Below are positions 1-8,303 of a stretch of DNA of 64,000 bases, in pieces. The DNA is taken from positions 682,001 to 746,000 of the forward strand of contig NZ_JTEO01000004.1 of the NCBI RefSeq assembly GCF_024500045.1, in the 5' to 3' direction. The notes below the pieces were generated by a model that made no database searches, was not told where the DNA came from, and saw only the letters and a program-made list of their open reading frames with translations. The stretch is from Methanolobus chelungpuianus (lineage in GTDB: Archaea; Halobacteriota; Methanosarcinia; Methanosarcinales; Methanosarcinaceae). Positions within the stretch are counted from its first letter, which is position 1. Every line of letters starts with the position of its first letter. A program made the position numbers and the translations under genes.

Positions 1-1910
1 ACTAGTTGAGCAATAGTGACACTTGCAGGATATTGCGTATTTTTTGTTGGATACCTGACTTTGTTATTTTGCTCTATGAAATATTGTAAATATTCAAGCT
101 CCTTTCGTGTTAACTGTGTAGCATTGCTGTCAGCTGACATTGAATATATAGAGATGGCTCTTTCAAAGTCTTCAAGTGTAGCAAAATAAACGCCGTTCTT
201 TTCCTCTCGCTGGAAGACTTTATAGAGGCAACATGACCTAATCATATCTAGGAATTTTTTTATGTTCCGCAGTTTGGTCTTATCTGCCAGCTTAATTGCC
301 TTTGCATAAGGGATAAGAATCTCGTAGTCTTTAGCTGATAAGATGTCGTAAATGCATCTACATACCTGCACATCAAAATCACTATAGTCAAATCGGCAGA
401 CCTCGGAGTCAAGTATGAAATCGGCCACTTTCTCAAGATGGTTAAAATCATTTTTGGTATCAAGTAGTACAAAGCGGTCTGCCATCTGGTCATCGTTGAT
501 ACCGTTAACACTATTAATAAAAAAAACTTGTCTTTCTGGTGCTTCTAGATCCATGCTCTTACCATTGATCACGGTACCGTGTTTGATTCTCTCTTGGAAG
601 TTTGAAGTTATCTTCTTGATGGTGTTTACTTGATCCTCATTTGAGTCGTCGTCATCAAGAATATTAATCCTCCTAGGAGTTGCCTTCTTATCATAATACA
701 TTTTCTTAGCTGACATTGAGCTATTTAAAATGAAACGTGGAGGTAACAGATGAATACATTTATCAAAAGCATCACTCTTCCCTGTACCTTTGTCTCCTGA
801 TATCTTTACATGCAGGCCCCGTGTATTCGAGATAAACATACTTGCTGCAGCAAGTAAACAACTCCATATAATAGACTCGTCTCCAAGATGGCGCTTTCCA
901 AATGTATCTCGGATGAACTGTGCAGGATCTCCTTTGTAAAGAATGTCATATGCTGTTTTTAAAACTTCCTGGGGATAAGCTTTGATAATATCCTCTATTA
1001 TCAATTGCTCAGTAACATGATCTCTTTTCTCTGTTACTGGTGTGTACTTTTCTGTCAGGCCATCTATGGCCTTCTTGATGGTGTTCTTTAGGTAAGTAGG
1101 ATGTGTATCCCACTTACTACGATCAAGACTTGACATCCTCATGAGTCTCTCAACTTGACTTTCGTCCTGTGTGTAAAAAGAGATGTAGTTAGCAATACCC
1201 AGATCCGCTTCGCTTGCAGACGGATACGTACTTGTAGAGCCTTCCCACAAAGGTTTAAACTTATCTGCTATTGCAGACCCAAATAACAACGAAAGTATCT
1301 CATTGTCTTCCATAGAGGGACTTTCACTAATTACACTCTGTGGAAACTTGTTTAGATTATCTTTTGGTTTGTCGATTTTATCATAGATGGCTTTAAGAGC
1401 TTCAACAGGTGCATAGTTAATGGTTTTTGGTGTCTCCGGAAGGTGTTGTCCTGTCATTACAAAGAAACGTCCTTGGTCATACATCTCTCTGGGACCAGAT
1501 CTGCAACGATTGTTACTGGGTTTCTTGCCTTTACAGATTACATGTGCACCCTTTCCACTCTGGGAAACCTCAGCATAGCTTTCTAAAAGGAGAATCTCCT
1601 GATAAATATCTTCATCAAATTCCCCTGTCTCCTGGTTTCTTACGTTGTCCCAGTCAATACCTACATAGTCATCGTCGCAAGAAAAAACAAATCCAATGCC
1701 ATGATACAAACCCGTATCCAGAGCTTTAATGCATGCATCAAAGGTGGACCAAGTTGTTGGTTTGTCTGTCGAGGCCTCGAAATTATCGACAGTATAAGGA
1801 ACCTTTCGGGGCTTATTTTCCCCTTTCTTTGAAATCAACTTCCACATTACCCACTGGTCATGCTCCTTCATCTCTTGTGGTATGCCGTCAATATTAGGGA
1901 GAAAATCCAC
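1..1910 (-). CDS. Phage/plasmid-type primase-helicase, 3' end outside window
   Basis: An open frame runs uninterrupted on the minus strand from about 1910 past position 1, so the C-terminus is missing. The N-terminal part (HDQWVMWKL near residue 18, then CDDDYVGIDWDN and SQSGKGAHVICKG) looks like the archaeo-eukaryotic primase/polymerase domain of plasmid and virus replication proteins. Around residue 360 a Walker A motif (SGDKGTGKS) is followed by a Walker B-like INILDDDDS, as in superfamily 3/D5-type helicases. The likely role is replication initiation of the integrated element. GTG at 1910-1908 is the likely start because a GGGGAG motif lies 9 nt upstream; ATG at 1877 is the alternative. 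It begins just after the stop of the 1917-2189 gene and in the same frame. Family-level call is firm; exact family membership is not. Confidence 0.8.
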   Translation of the reverse strand, partial: MDFLPNIDGIPQEMKEHDQWVMWKLISKKGENKPRKVPYTVDNFEASTDKPTTWSTFDACIKALDTGLYHGIGFVFSCDDDYVGIDWDNVRNQETGEFDEDIYQEILLLESYAEVSQSGKGAHVICKGKKPSNNRCRSGPREMYDQGRFFVMTGQHLPETPKTINYAPVEALKAIYDKIDKPKDNLNKFPQSVISESPSMEDNEILSLLFGSAIADKFKPLWEGSTSTYPSASEADLGIANYISFYTQDESQVERLMRMSSLDRSKWDTHPTYLKNTIKKAIDGLTEKYTPVTEKRDHVTEQLIIEDIIKAYPQEVLKTAYDILYKGDPAQFIRDTFGKRHLGDESIIWSCLLAAASMFISNTRGLHVKISGDKGTGKSDAFDKCIHLLPPRFILNSSMSAKKMYYDKKATPRRINILDDDDSNEDQVNTIKKITSNFQERIKHGTVINGKSMDLEAPERQVFFINSVNGINDDQMADRFVLLDTKNDFNHLEKVADFILDSEVCRFDYSDFDVQVCRCIYDILSAKDYEILIPYAKAIKLADKTKLRNIKKFLDMIRSCCLYKVFQREEKNGVYFATLEDFERAISIYSMSADSNATQLTRKELEYLQYFIEQNNKVRYPTKNTQYPASVTIAQL

Positions 1911-1916
1911 TTCACA

Positions 1917-2189
1917 TCACTCCCCAGCAACTATACGTTTGGCCAAGTCTACAAATATCAGGAGTGTAGGGTTTGTAGCCTTTATCAAGTCATAAATTCG
2001 ATCATCCATTGAAGCATATTCACGTATAATTGGGTGACTTCTAAGATACTGCAAGTCATCCACTTTTGGAAAAGTATTAGTCTTGTGGCTTATGCTTGCA
2101 TCCGAATTTTCCTCAACAGATGTTATTTTTTGACAGTCTTTTGACAACATTTCTGGGGTTTTACTTACGTCTGTTTGCGAGTAATTCAT
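1917..2189 (-). CDS. Hypothetical 90-aa protein upstream of primase
   Basis: I do not recognise this protein. It has a Ser/Thr/Lys-rich N-terminal half without hydrophobic segments and a C-terminal half that looks helical (YASMDDRIYDLIKA, LIFVDLAKRI). AGGAGT lies 6 nt before the ATG, so it is probably translated. Its TGA stop is followed in the same frame, three codons later, by the GTG start of the primase-helicase, so the two are almost certainly co-transcribed and translationally coupled. It may be a replication accessory protein or regulator of the integrated element; this is inferred from position only. Confidence 0.6.
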   Translation of the reverse strand: MNYSQTDVSKTPEMLSKDCQKITSVEENSDASISHKTNTFPKVDDLQYLRSHPIIREYASMDDRIYDLIKATNPTLLIFVDLAKRIVAGE

Positions 2190-2259
2190 GTGTGACTCCT
2201 AAAGCCACGGGCCCAAAAATCAAAGAATGTGTTCAAAACCCTTTTATCTCAGTCAAACG

Positions 2260-2312
2260 TATACTTTATCTGTAAAGCGAGCAAATCGCTTTACGTACTA
2301 GTAAGGAAAGTA
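2260..2312. promoter_or_regulatory. Nested inverted repeat upstream of replication operon
   Basis: GTAAAGCGA (2272-2280) and TCGCTTTAC (2286-2294) form a perfect 9-bp inverted repeat with a 5-nt spacer. It is nested inside an 8-bp outer repeat, TATACTTT (2260-2267) and AAAGTATA (2305-2312). The site lies 70 bp upstream of the 90-aa gene and primase operon and downstream of the ribbon-helix-helix-like gene. It could be an operator or a replication-origin element of the integrated element. Confidence 0.5.
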
Positions 2313-2399
2313 TAAGTGAATGAGAAAAGTTCGATTTTTCTCGTTCTTGAGTCATGCTCCGGTATTGGCCGTATCGGAGTGTGGCTTATCGACTTTTAA

Positions 2400-2543
2400 T
2401 CAGTTAGATAATTCCTCCATAGAGGGTATATACTGTTCAACAACAGCCCACTGTTTCATTCCATTTTCTTCCGCAAGCTGTTTTATGACTTCGTGTGTTG
2501 ATCTTTTAACCAACATCTGAGTAAACTTTCCCTTATCGTACAT
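2400..2543 (-). CDS. Small ribbon-helix-helix-like protein (47 aa)
   Basis: A 47-codon frame with a strong ribosome binding site: GAGGTG ends 5 nt before the ATG at 2543. A TATA-like run (TTGTATATTATTAG on the minus strand) lies upstream at an archaeal spacing. The protein (FTQMLVKRSTHEVIKQLAEE, then MKQWAVVEQYI) has the short strand followed by two helices of ribbon-helix-helix DNA-binding proteins such as CopG/Arc-type repressors and antitoxins. It precedes the 2260-2312 inverted repeat and the replication genes, so it may be the element's copy-control or operon repressor. No toxin partner is visible beside it. The fold is inferred from sequence pattern alone. Confidence 0.6.
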   Translation of the reverse strand: MYDKGKFTQMLVKRSTHEVIKQLAEENGMKQWAVVEQYIPSMEELSN

Positions 2544-2988
2544 TCCGCACCTCGTACAAATAGACTAATAATATACAATTTATACAAATCAATTTGTTTA
2601 GATATCCTCATACCGTTTTTATAGTTTACTTATGGAATCCGATGCTATCCAATGGTGATGTTCTTAGACCTTATAGGTACAATACCACTGTTATACTAAT
2701 CCATAGGAGTTTTCAGCTTATATACTTTTCCTCTAATAATCCGGCGCTCGCTATCGAAATCTGTCAATTGTTTTATGAGTTTTAGCAGCGGGCGCTCTGT
2801 AGACAATTTTGTGTTACATTCCTCTAAAAGAGTCTACTTCCATGTCGAAAAATATCTCTCTATACAGACTACTTTAAGCTATAACTTGACAAGTTCTATA
2901 TGTCAAAAAAGGCTAGTTTTTAAAAGTTATGACTAAATTTTGAATCAACACTCTTATATGCTAAGAATAATCCTTCTAGAAAGAGCAT
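2544..2988. other. AT-rich intergenic stretch of the element
   Basis: About 445 bp between divergently transcribed genes. Only promoter-like sequence is seen: a TATA-like box for the 2400-2543 gene and TTATATG at about 2953 for the 2989 gene. Short open frames here (for example 2594-2785 plus) lack a ribosome binding site and protein-like composition. Confidence 0.5.
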
Positions 2989-3489
2989 ATGAGCGTTTTA
3001 GAACAATATCATTCTTATTTCAAAAAAGTATGGGATTTAAAAATAGACCTAATTAAATTAGAACATACGTTGGTTAATAATGCAGTAGCCTTATCCAGTT
3101 ACAATTGTTCTAATTATATAAAGCACCTGACAATAACTCATTTTGAGATAATATCTGAATACACTACACTAGTCAATGAGTACTTTGATGCTTACAAAAA
3201 GTCAATTGAAGTCAGCAGAGAGATGTTATCTTTACTTAATGAAGTATTTGCATTTACATCTAGCCATCATGATTACTTAATGCAATGTGAAAAGTTTGAT
3301 TACCCTCGCTTCATAGAAATGTGTAAATATCAAAGAGATTCAGCTTCTGATTTTTTATTGACTATTAGCTTACCTGCATCAAATCACAGAAATTTCTTTA
3401 AACTTGAACAAGAAGAAGAAGGAAAAATATTCAATCTTGAAGATTTCCTTAAAGATATAGAAGATTCGGAAAATAACCCTCTACTTTAA
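2989..3489 (+). CDS. Hypothetical helical protein of integrated element (166 aa)
   Basis: I do not recognise this protein. It is AT-rich, predicted largely helical, with no signal peptide or membrane segment and an acidic tail (LEQEEEGKIFNLEDFLKDIE). A TTATATG box about 33 nt upstream of the ATG and no clear Shine-Dalgarno suggest a short-leader or leaderless transcript. It is the only plus-strand gene of the element and is convergent with the recombinase gene. Its composition is like that of the primase side of the element and unlike the host genes after 6 kb. Confidence 0.55.
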   Translation: MSVLEQYHSYFKKVWDLKIDLIKLEHTLVNNAVALSSYNCSNYIKHLTITHFEIISEYTTLVNEYFDAYKKSIEVSREMLSLLNEVFAFTSSHHDYLMQCEKFDYPRFIEMCKYQRDSASDFLLTISLPASNHRNFFKLEQEEEGKIFNLEDFLKDIEDSENNPLL

Positions 3490-3520
3490 TTGCCTGTTTT
3501 TGTAACTTTTAGGTTATCGC

Positions 3521-4720
3521 TCAGCGTTTGAGTTCCGCCAGCATTTGACGAGCTTTATTATTCTGCAAAACCAACTGCAATATATCAGGTAATTTTGCCT
3601 CATATTTCCCTATCTCATCAAGTGCCTGACGATCAAGGACAAGGGAGCATTGTGAACAGAATCTATCATCTGGCTTGAGTACATTACTGCACCTAGGACA
3701 CTTTTTAAGAGTCACGTGACGCTTATCTTCGGTCTTAAGACCACACTTCTCGAAGATGCGGTCATTAATCTCTTGGTCTGTAAAATTACCATATATCTTG
3801 AACATCTGTGAGGATCCTTTGGACCATCCGGCCCGGTGCTTTATTTCCTGCTCGTTGTAGCCGTCCAGGATCCAGTGAGTAATCGCAAGGTGCCTGAAGC
3901 TGTGAGGGTTCACCCTCTTCTTAATGCCTGCCTTAGCCCCAATATCCACAATTGTCTTCCTCATGGACTTGTAGCTTAATGGTTCCATGTTCTTGTCCCT
4001 TGTAACCCACAGAGGGGCTTCCGGATCGTCCTTGAGGGGATGTATGGCCAACCATTGGTTAAGGTATCCTGTAGACCATGTGATGGGGATACCCTTGGCC
4101 GGTGTGGTCTTCTTTGACTTTGATGTCTTGGAGATGTAGATTATAGCCCCATATTGGTTGAACTCGACATTCTTTATCCTGCAGGACGCCAAGGCACCTA
4201 TACGCATGCCAGAGTCAGCCAGGACAGCAATAACGGCCTTATCTCGGGGGTGCCTGCACGCCTCCAGGAGGGTGTCAAATTCCTTCTGTGTGAGGAGATC
4301 AGAGGGTTGTACAGGGGAATCTTCCTTGTTAAGCTTGAGGTCTCTTACCCACTTGGGAGGTTCGTCATTATGCATCCATCTCATGAGCTTCTTGATGAGC
4401 TTCTTGTAGTTCCACAGGCTTCCTGCAGAGAGCTTCTTAACGTCCTCCACATAGAACAGCAGTCTCTCAAGGTCTTCATGGTCGAAGTCCTGAAGGGGCT
4501 TGTCATAGCCTATTGTCTTAAGAGTCTGGTACATCCGTGTGGTATAGTTTACATACCAAGTAACTGTATTCTTGGCGAGGCCTTCCCTCCGGAGAGCTCT
4601 AAAAAAGGCTTCAAGCTTCTCCCGGTCTGCAGGCTCGATCTCTGCCCGGTTAAACCTATCCATGGCATGCTCAAAAGCATTGTCCAGACTGTGAATATCA
4701 TCTACATTGCGAGTCATCAC
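3521..4720 (-). CDS. Tyrosine recombinase/integrase with C-terminal zinc ribbon
   Basis: A 399-aa site-specific recombinase of the XerC/XerD-like archaeal integrase family, expected to integrate and excise the element. An N-terminal SAM-like core-binding domain (about residues 25-120) precedes the catalytic domain. The catalytic set is visible: Arg in DSGMRIGAL, Lys in SKTSKSKKT, HSFRHLAITHW (H-x2-R-H), HRAGW and the nucleophile Tyr in FKIYGNF. The C-terminus adds a C-x2-C-x11-C-x2-C zinc ribbon (CPRC ... CSQC), common in archaeal plasmid and virus integrases. It lies 78 bp downstream of the 4799-5299 gene on the same strand, probably in one transcript. No tRNA gene is adjacent, so the attachment site is not evident. 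Confidence 0.92.
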   Translation of the reverse strand: MMTRNVDDIHSLDNAFEHAMDRFNRAEIEPADREKLEAFFRALRREGLAKNTVTWYVNYTTRMYQTLKTIGYDKPLQDFDHEDLERLLFYVEDVKKLSAGSLWNYKKLIKKLMRWMHNDEPPKWVRDLKLNKEDSPVQPSDLLTQKEFDTLLEACRHPRDKAVIAVLADSGMRIGALASCRIKNVEFNQYGAIIYISKTSKSKKTTPAKGIPITWSTGYLNQWLAIHPLKDDPEAPLWVTRDKNMEPLSYKSMRKTIVDIGAKAGIKKRVNPHSFRHLAITHWILDGYNEQEIKHRAGWSKGSSQMFKIYGNFTDQEINDRIFEKCGLKTEDKRHVTLKKCPRCSNVLKPDDRFCSQCSLVLDRQALDEIGKYEAKLPDILQLVLQNNKARQMLAELKR

Positions 4721-4798
4721 TGTCTAAATAGGAGTGCTAGGAATATCAACTTTTGGAGAATAGACCCGCCGAGTCCACTTGGAATATACTCAACCAGC

Positions 4799-5299
4799 CT
4801 AGGTCTTTTTCTTCTTGTATCCGATTCCCTCGTCCCATAGATGGCGCGTTAATAAGCTGTGGAAAGTTGGATAAGTGAAATATTCCGTGGTGGCAAACTC
4901 ACTGTCATGCCATATAAGATAATCTTTCAATACTTTCAGATCCTTTTCCATCCTATCGGTCGCCTGCCATTTGCCACCTGAATCTTCCATGCCAGGATGT
5001 TTTGAAATCTCCTGGTCATGTTTCAATGTACTTGCGGTTGTATAGCTTGCGTGAGCTAGCTCACGCACCCACTTATAATCGACTTCCCTTACCAGTTGCT
5101 CCAGATACTCGATGTATTCCTCTTTGCTCATATCCCGGAGATGCTCATTATAGAAAGAGTGCTGGAATTCAACAGACCCTTCGTCGTAAAAGATCCCATT
5201 CACACCCTCAGTGTTCGCAACGGCATACCTCGCCAGTTCTCTGGGGGACTGGCCGGGGGGTTCCTTGCTTACTCTCTTCTTCAAAAACTCATCCTCCAT
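4799..5299 (-). CDS. Hypothetical protein, first gene of integrase transcript (166 aa)
   Basis: I do not recognise this protein. It is charged and soluble, with a helical middle part (SKEEYIEYLEQLVREV) and a Lys-rich end (GYKKKKT). A TATA-like CTTTTATAATCC on the minus strand lies about 25-30 nt upstream of the ATG with no Shine-Dalgarno, which suggests a leaderless transcript running on into the recombinase gene. The association points to an accessory factor of the mobile element, such as a directionality or regulatory protein; this is inference. Confidence 0.55.
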   Translation of the reverse strand: MEDEFLKKRVSKEPPGQSPRELARYAVANTEGVNGIFYDEGSVEFQHSFYNEHLRDMSKEEYIEYLEQLVREVDYKWVRELAHASYTTASTLKHDQEISKHPGMEDSGGKWQATDRMEKDLKVLKDYLIWHDSEFATTEYFTYPTFHSLLTRHLWDEGIGYKKKKT

Positions 5300-5421
5300 G
5301 AGTGATTGCAGAAATAAGGATTATAAAAGATACACAAATTTAATGTGCTGACAATCTGATCAAAGCTCTAACGATGCATGAACATATTTATACTGAACTA
5401 AATAAGTTCCTAAGGTAGGAC

Positions 5422-5529
5422 GAGACACCCTCTGTCACCACGCTTCAGGTGCCTCTTCCCTGCGAACCAGGATATTCCCCAACTTCCCGGCAACTTCTAC
5501 TGTTGATAACCCGCGCGTTACTCCCGCGC
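5422..5529 (-). ncRNA. Three-hairpin RNA element, copy 1 (diverged)
   Basis: On the plus strand three hairpins follow each other: GAGACACC (5422-5429) with GGTGCCTC (5448-5455), one A-C mismatch, loop containing CACCACGC; a weaker stem around 5465-5490 with loop CCCC; and GCGCG (5513-5517) with CGCGC (5525-5529). The order, spacing and loop sequences match the copies at 57229 and 58585. Minus-strand orientation is taken from those copies, where a conserved promoter lies just beyond hairpin 3. Here that promoter is not recognisable, so this copy may be inactive. It abuts the end of the integrated element. Confidence 0.5.
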
Positions 5530-5587
5530 CCACAATTAAAACTTAAGACTTCCTGTTACTTAACTTAATCCCAGCTTAATGAAAGAA

Positions 5588-5608
5588 GTGGTGATAATTT
5601 ATTACCAC
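5588..5608. promoter_or_regulatory. 21-bp near-perfect palindrome
   Basis: GTGGTGATAATTTATTACCAC reads almost identically on both strands: 5-bp arms GTGGT/ACCAC with an AT-rich centre. It lies in the long gap before the surface-protein gene and could be an operator for a dimeric regulator. No second copy was found. Confidence 0.3.
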
Positions 5609-6089
5609 AAATTGTTTTATAACGATCTTGTTCTGGCAGGGTCTTACAACTGCAATATGCACTTAGTTTAGGCGGTCTGCACAAATATGGATCTTCTCAC
5701 AGTTTCCTCGGCCCTGAGAGTTTATTGTAAAATGTGGGAGAGTGCTGGAAACACACCAATCTGATCACTCTTCTGCCTTGTTTATAAATTCCGTTCTGAA
5801 CTGATGATGTGCAAGGGTATCTCTAAAAGGGTGAATATTCCCAATGATTGATTTTCTATTCATGTGCAATCGGTGTCCATAATCCGGCTTACTTTGCTCT
5901 TTATATTAACAATGTATAATTTCTCGTGTACTCTGTAAATAGGTAATATTATTATGATGACTATTATTATATACAAAACTATAGATAATTTTAAATATTA
6001 TAATAATAGCTCCTTTAATAATAAGAGAAAGGATGGTGCGGGATATCCGGATCATCCCCGATAAAAGTAACAATTATTAAAGGTGATAA
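5609..6089 (+). promoter_or_regulatory. AT-rich leader region of surface-protein gene
   Basis: No gene is seen in this roughly 480-bp stretch. It holds several TATA-like AT runs (5940-6015), a possible hairpin at 6031-6057 (GGATG/CATCC outer, CGG/CCG inner) in the presumed 5' leader, and a good ribosome binding site (AAAGGTGATAA) directly before the ATG at 6090. Confidence 0.4.
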
Positions 6090-7193
6090 ATGATGGCAAA
6101 CCTGAAAAACACATGCACGCTGGCGGCCATATTCATCATAGCCATGTCAGCTCTTGTTTCAGCAAATGAGATGAACGACGAAAACCAGATAATGATTTCC
6201 GGATCAATGGAAAATGCGACCAGGATCTTTCCGACTGTCGTGAAGACGCTCTACGCAGGGCAGCATATTGAGGTAGGCACTGTAACCGTATCCAGTGACG
6301 TTGACAACCTTACTATAAAGTATGAGACTACTGATAACTGGACCCTGAAGAATACCCATCTTCATATAGCAACATCCTATGAGAACATTCCGAAAACAGA
6401 CAGTTACAACCCAATACCAGGCCAGTTCGACTACCAGGGTGAGAACCTCCCTTGCGGAACAACGAACGTTACCTATGTGATCCCCATAAGCAATGAGAAC
6501 ATCACTCTCTTCATTGCAGCCCACGCAGACGTATCAAAGATCAACGATAAGGAAGCAGATAAGAAGGACAGAGATAAGGAAGATAATAAAGACAAGGAAG
6601 AGAAGAGCGATGAAGGAGCCTGGGCTGAGGGAATAGAATTCCCCGGAAACAACTGGGCTACATACTTCACCTATGACATAGCCGAGTTCATCGAAGAAGA
6701 AAAAGAGGAGGATAACCCTGTAGATGAGGAAGAGGACGAATCCGGAAGCGAAGGAGAGGATGAGTCAGAAGATGAGGGAGAAAATGAGTCCGGAAGTGAA
6801 GGAGAGGATGAATCAGAAGGCGAGGAGGAAGACCAGTCCGGAATTGATGAAGAGGATGGGTCAGAAGATGAGGAAGGGGACAACTCTGCAGGTAATCCGG
6901 AAGAAGAAAACAAAGCTGACAATACAAAGAAGTCCGGCGGTTCATCAGGCTCAGGCAGGATGGTATCTATAACACCTTCCGCAAGCAGTGAGAATGACAA
7001 TGCGTACATGAACTTTGATGTTCAGGAAGAGCAGCCTCCGATGGTGAGCATGCCGGAGCCGGTATATGAGGACGAGGATCAGGGAACCCTGGCTGCCATT
7101 ATGGAAAAGGGTGGTAACTTCCTGTGGATAATCATAGCCCTCCTCCTTAGCGGAATATGGATAATGTCCGGCTACGGGCTTACCTTCCATTAA
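6090..7193 (+). CDS. Secreted, membrane-anchored acidic surface protein
   Basis: A 367-aa exported protein with an N-terminal signal peptide (hydrophobic residues 10-25, cleavage likely after VSA). An extracellular domain of roughly residues 30-150 follows and carries several N-glycosylation sequons. Next is a low-complexity Glu/Asp/Ser/Gly stretch of about 80 residues built from imperfect repeats of the type ESGSEGEDESED, then a linker and one C-terminal transmembrane helix (LWIIIALLLSGIWIM). This is the layout of a cell-envelope protein anchored by its C-terminus, with the acidic region spanning or coating the S-layer. The soluble domain resembles conserved extracellular domains of methanogens, but I cannot name it. 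The acidic stretch explains the long open frames on the opposite strand here, which I treat as artefacts. Confidence 0.75.
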   Translation: MMANLKNTCTLAAIFIIAMSALVSANEMNDENQIMISGSMENATRIFPTVVKTLYAGQHIEVGTVTVSSDVDNLTIKYETTDNWTLKNTHLHIATSYENIPKTDSYNPIPGQFDYQGENLPCGTTNVTYVIPISNENITLFIAAHADVSKINDKEADKKDRDKEDNKDKEEKSDEGAWAEGIEFPGNNWATYFTYDIAEFIEEEKEEDNPVDEEEDESGSEGEDESEDEGENESGSEGEDESEGEEEDQSGIDEEDGSEDEEGDNSAGNPEEENKADNTKKSGGSSGSGRMVSITPSASSENDNAYMNFDVQEEQPPMVSMPEPVYEDEDQGTLAAIMEKGGNFLWIIIALLLSGIWIMSGYGLTFH

Positions 7194-7493
7194 ATTCATG
7201 GCTGACAGCCTGGCTTTGCCAGGCAATCCTTTTTTGCATCCAAACTATGTCTTTCATCTGCCCCTGCTATATGAACATCAGGATAACATCCCGGGCACGA
7301 TGAAACTAATATACATATGTAAACATACTATGGAGCAAAAGTTCAGAGGTGGGCAGGAATTTCTCAATATCATGCATGTACGCTTTTTCCGGGGGATGCC
7401 TTCAGGGAGTGGCTCATAGAGGTCCTTGGGGACCGGATAAGTAATAAAGACTGCAAGGTCGATGTTTTCAGGTATGCGTCTGCATCGCATACT

Positions 7494-8303
7494 GTGTGCA
7501 GGTACAGGTTCCGGGGAGAGCACTACAGTGTGATGGCAAAATTCTTCGCAGAGCCGGCTGGTGAACTGAGGAACTATGACGCGCACAGGGCAATGCTGAA
7601 AGAGTATGAGAACCTGCAGAAAGCAGGCCAATTCGTCAGTGTATCAAGGCCTCTTGCCGTGCGTGCTGATTATAACTGCGTGCTGATCACCGAATATATC
7701 AGGGGTAATAACCTCCTATGGTATTTTAAGCATCGTGAGCAACTATATGATGTCCTGACATCAGTTGCGCTCATGTATCGCAGGCTCCATGACAGCACAC
7801 GGACATATTATGATAAAGAGCGGGAGTTTGCAAACTTCCATCATATACTGGACCAGCACGCACTGGACCATCGTAAGAGGGAGCACTTCAACCGCCTGCT
7901 GGGAATGTGGTGGTACAGCCCTTTCATTGACAGGGACTGCGGCTGTATGATACACAGGGATGCCTCGCCACTTAACTATATTATCCGGGAAGGAAAACCG
8001 TACATGCTTGATATGGAGAGCTGCTGGCACAACGCAAATAACATAAGGGATGTGGGAACGCTGTGTGCAGAGCTGAAGAACTATTTCCAGCTGAACTGCG
8101 GGTCGGGGATGAAGGCCGAGCCCTATATCGGGCACCTTCTCTGGCAATACAGCAGGAACGAAGAGGAATTCCGCAGAATAAGCAAAACCCTGCCGTTCTT
8201 CATGAGCATAGGCCTGCTCAGGACTGCCAGACTGTACAGGCACACAGCATACTATGAGTATCTTACCAGGGAGGCTCTCGAGTGTTTGAAAGCTATAGAG
8301 TGA
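7494..8303 (+). CDS. Aminoglycoside-phosphotransferase/kinase-like protein, N-terminus uncertain
   Basis: The 269-aa frame from GTG at 7494 carries the small-molecule/protein kinase-like signature: IHRDASPLNYII (catalytic H-x-D-x4-N) followed by PYMLDMESC (metal-binding Asp). It resembles APH, choline kinase and LPS-kinase-like enzymes, so ATP-dependent phosphorylation of a small molecule or glycan is likely. The frame is open upstream to 7323 and reads like protein (GDAFREWLIEVLGDRI) but has no start codon there. A start (ATG 7330, TATA box about 20 nt earlier) exists in the neighbouring frame, so the true gene may be 7330-8303 with a one-base frame break in the T5/G5 runs at 7384-7395. The 3' end overlaps the HAD gene by 22 nt. 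Confidence 0.7.
   Translation: MCRYRFRGEHYSVMAKFFAEPAGELRNYDAHRAMLKEYENLQKAGQFVSVSRPLAVRADYNCVLITEYIRGNNLLWYFKHREQLYDVLTSVALMYRRLHDSTRTYYDKEREFANFHHILDQHALDHRKREHFNRLLGMWWYSPFIDRDCGCMIHRDASPLNYIIREGKPYMLDMESCWHNANNIRDVGTLCAELKNYFQLNCGSGMKAEPYIGHLLWQYSRNEEEFRRISKTLPFFMSIGLLRTARLYRHTAYYEYLTREALECLKAIE

Noticed and set aside
2320-2785. Plus-strand frames of 66 and 63 codons
   Set aside because: The first covers the better-supported RHH-like gene on the other strand. The second has no ribosome binding site and odd composition.
4154-4840. 228-codon open frame on the plus strand opposite the recombinase
   Set aside because: It lies inside a gene with a complete set of recombinase catalytic residues. 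No start signal and no protein-like pattern.
6473-7009. Minus-strand Ser/Pro-rich frames opposite the surface protein
   Set aside because: They are the complement of the Glu/Asp/Ser repeat stretch and merely reflect its composition.
7384-7395. Programmed frameshift in the kinase-like gene
   Set aside because: The T5/G5 runs do not form a good slippery heptamer and no downstream stimulator was seen. A sequence error or mutation is simpler.
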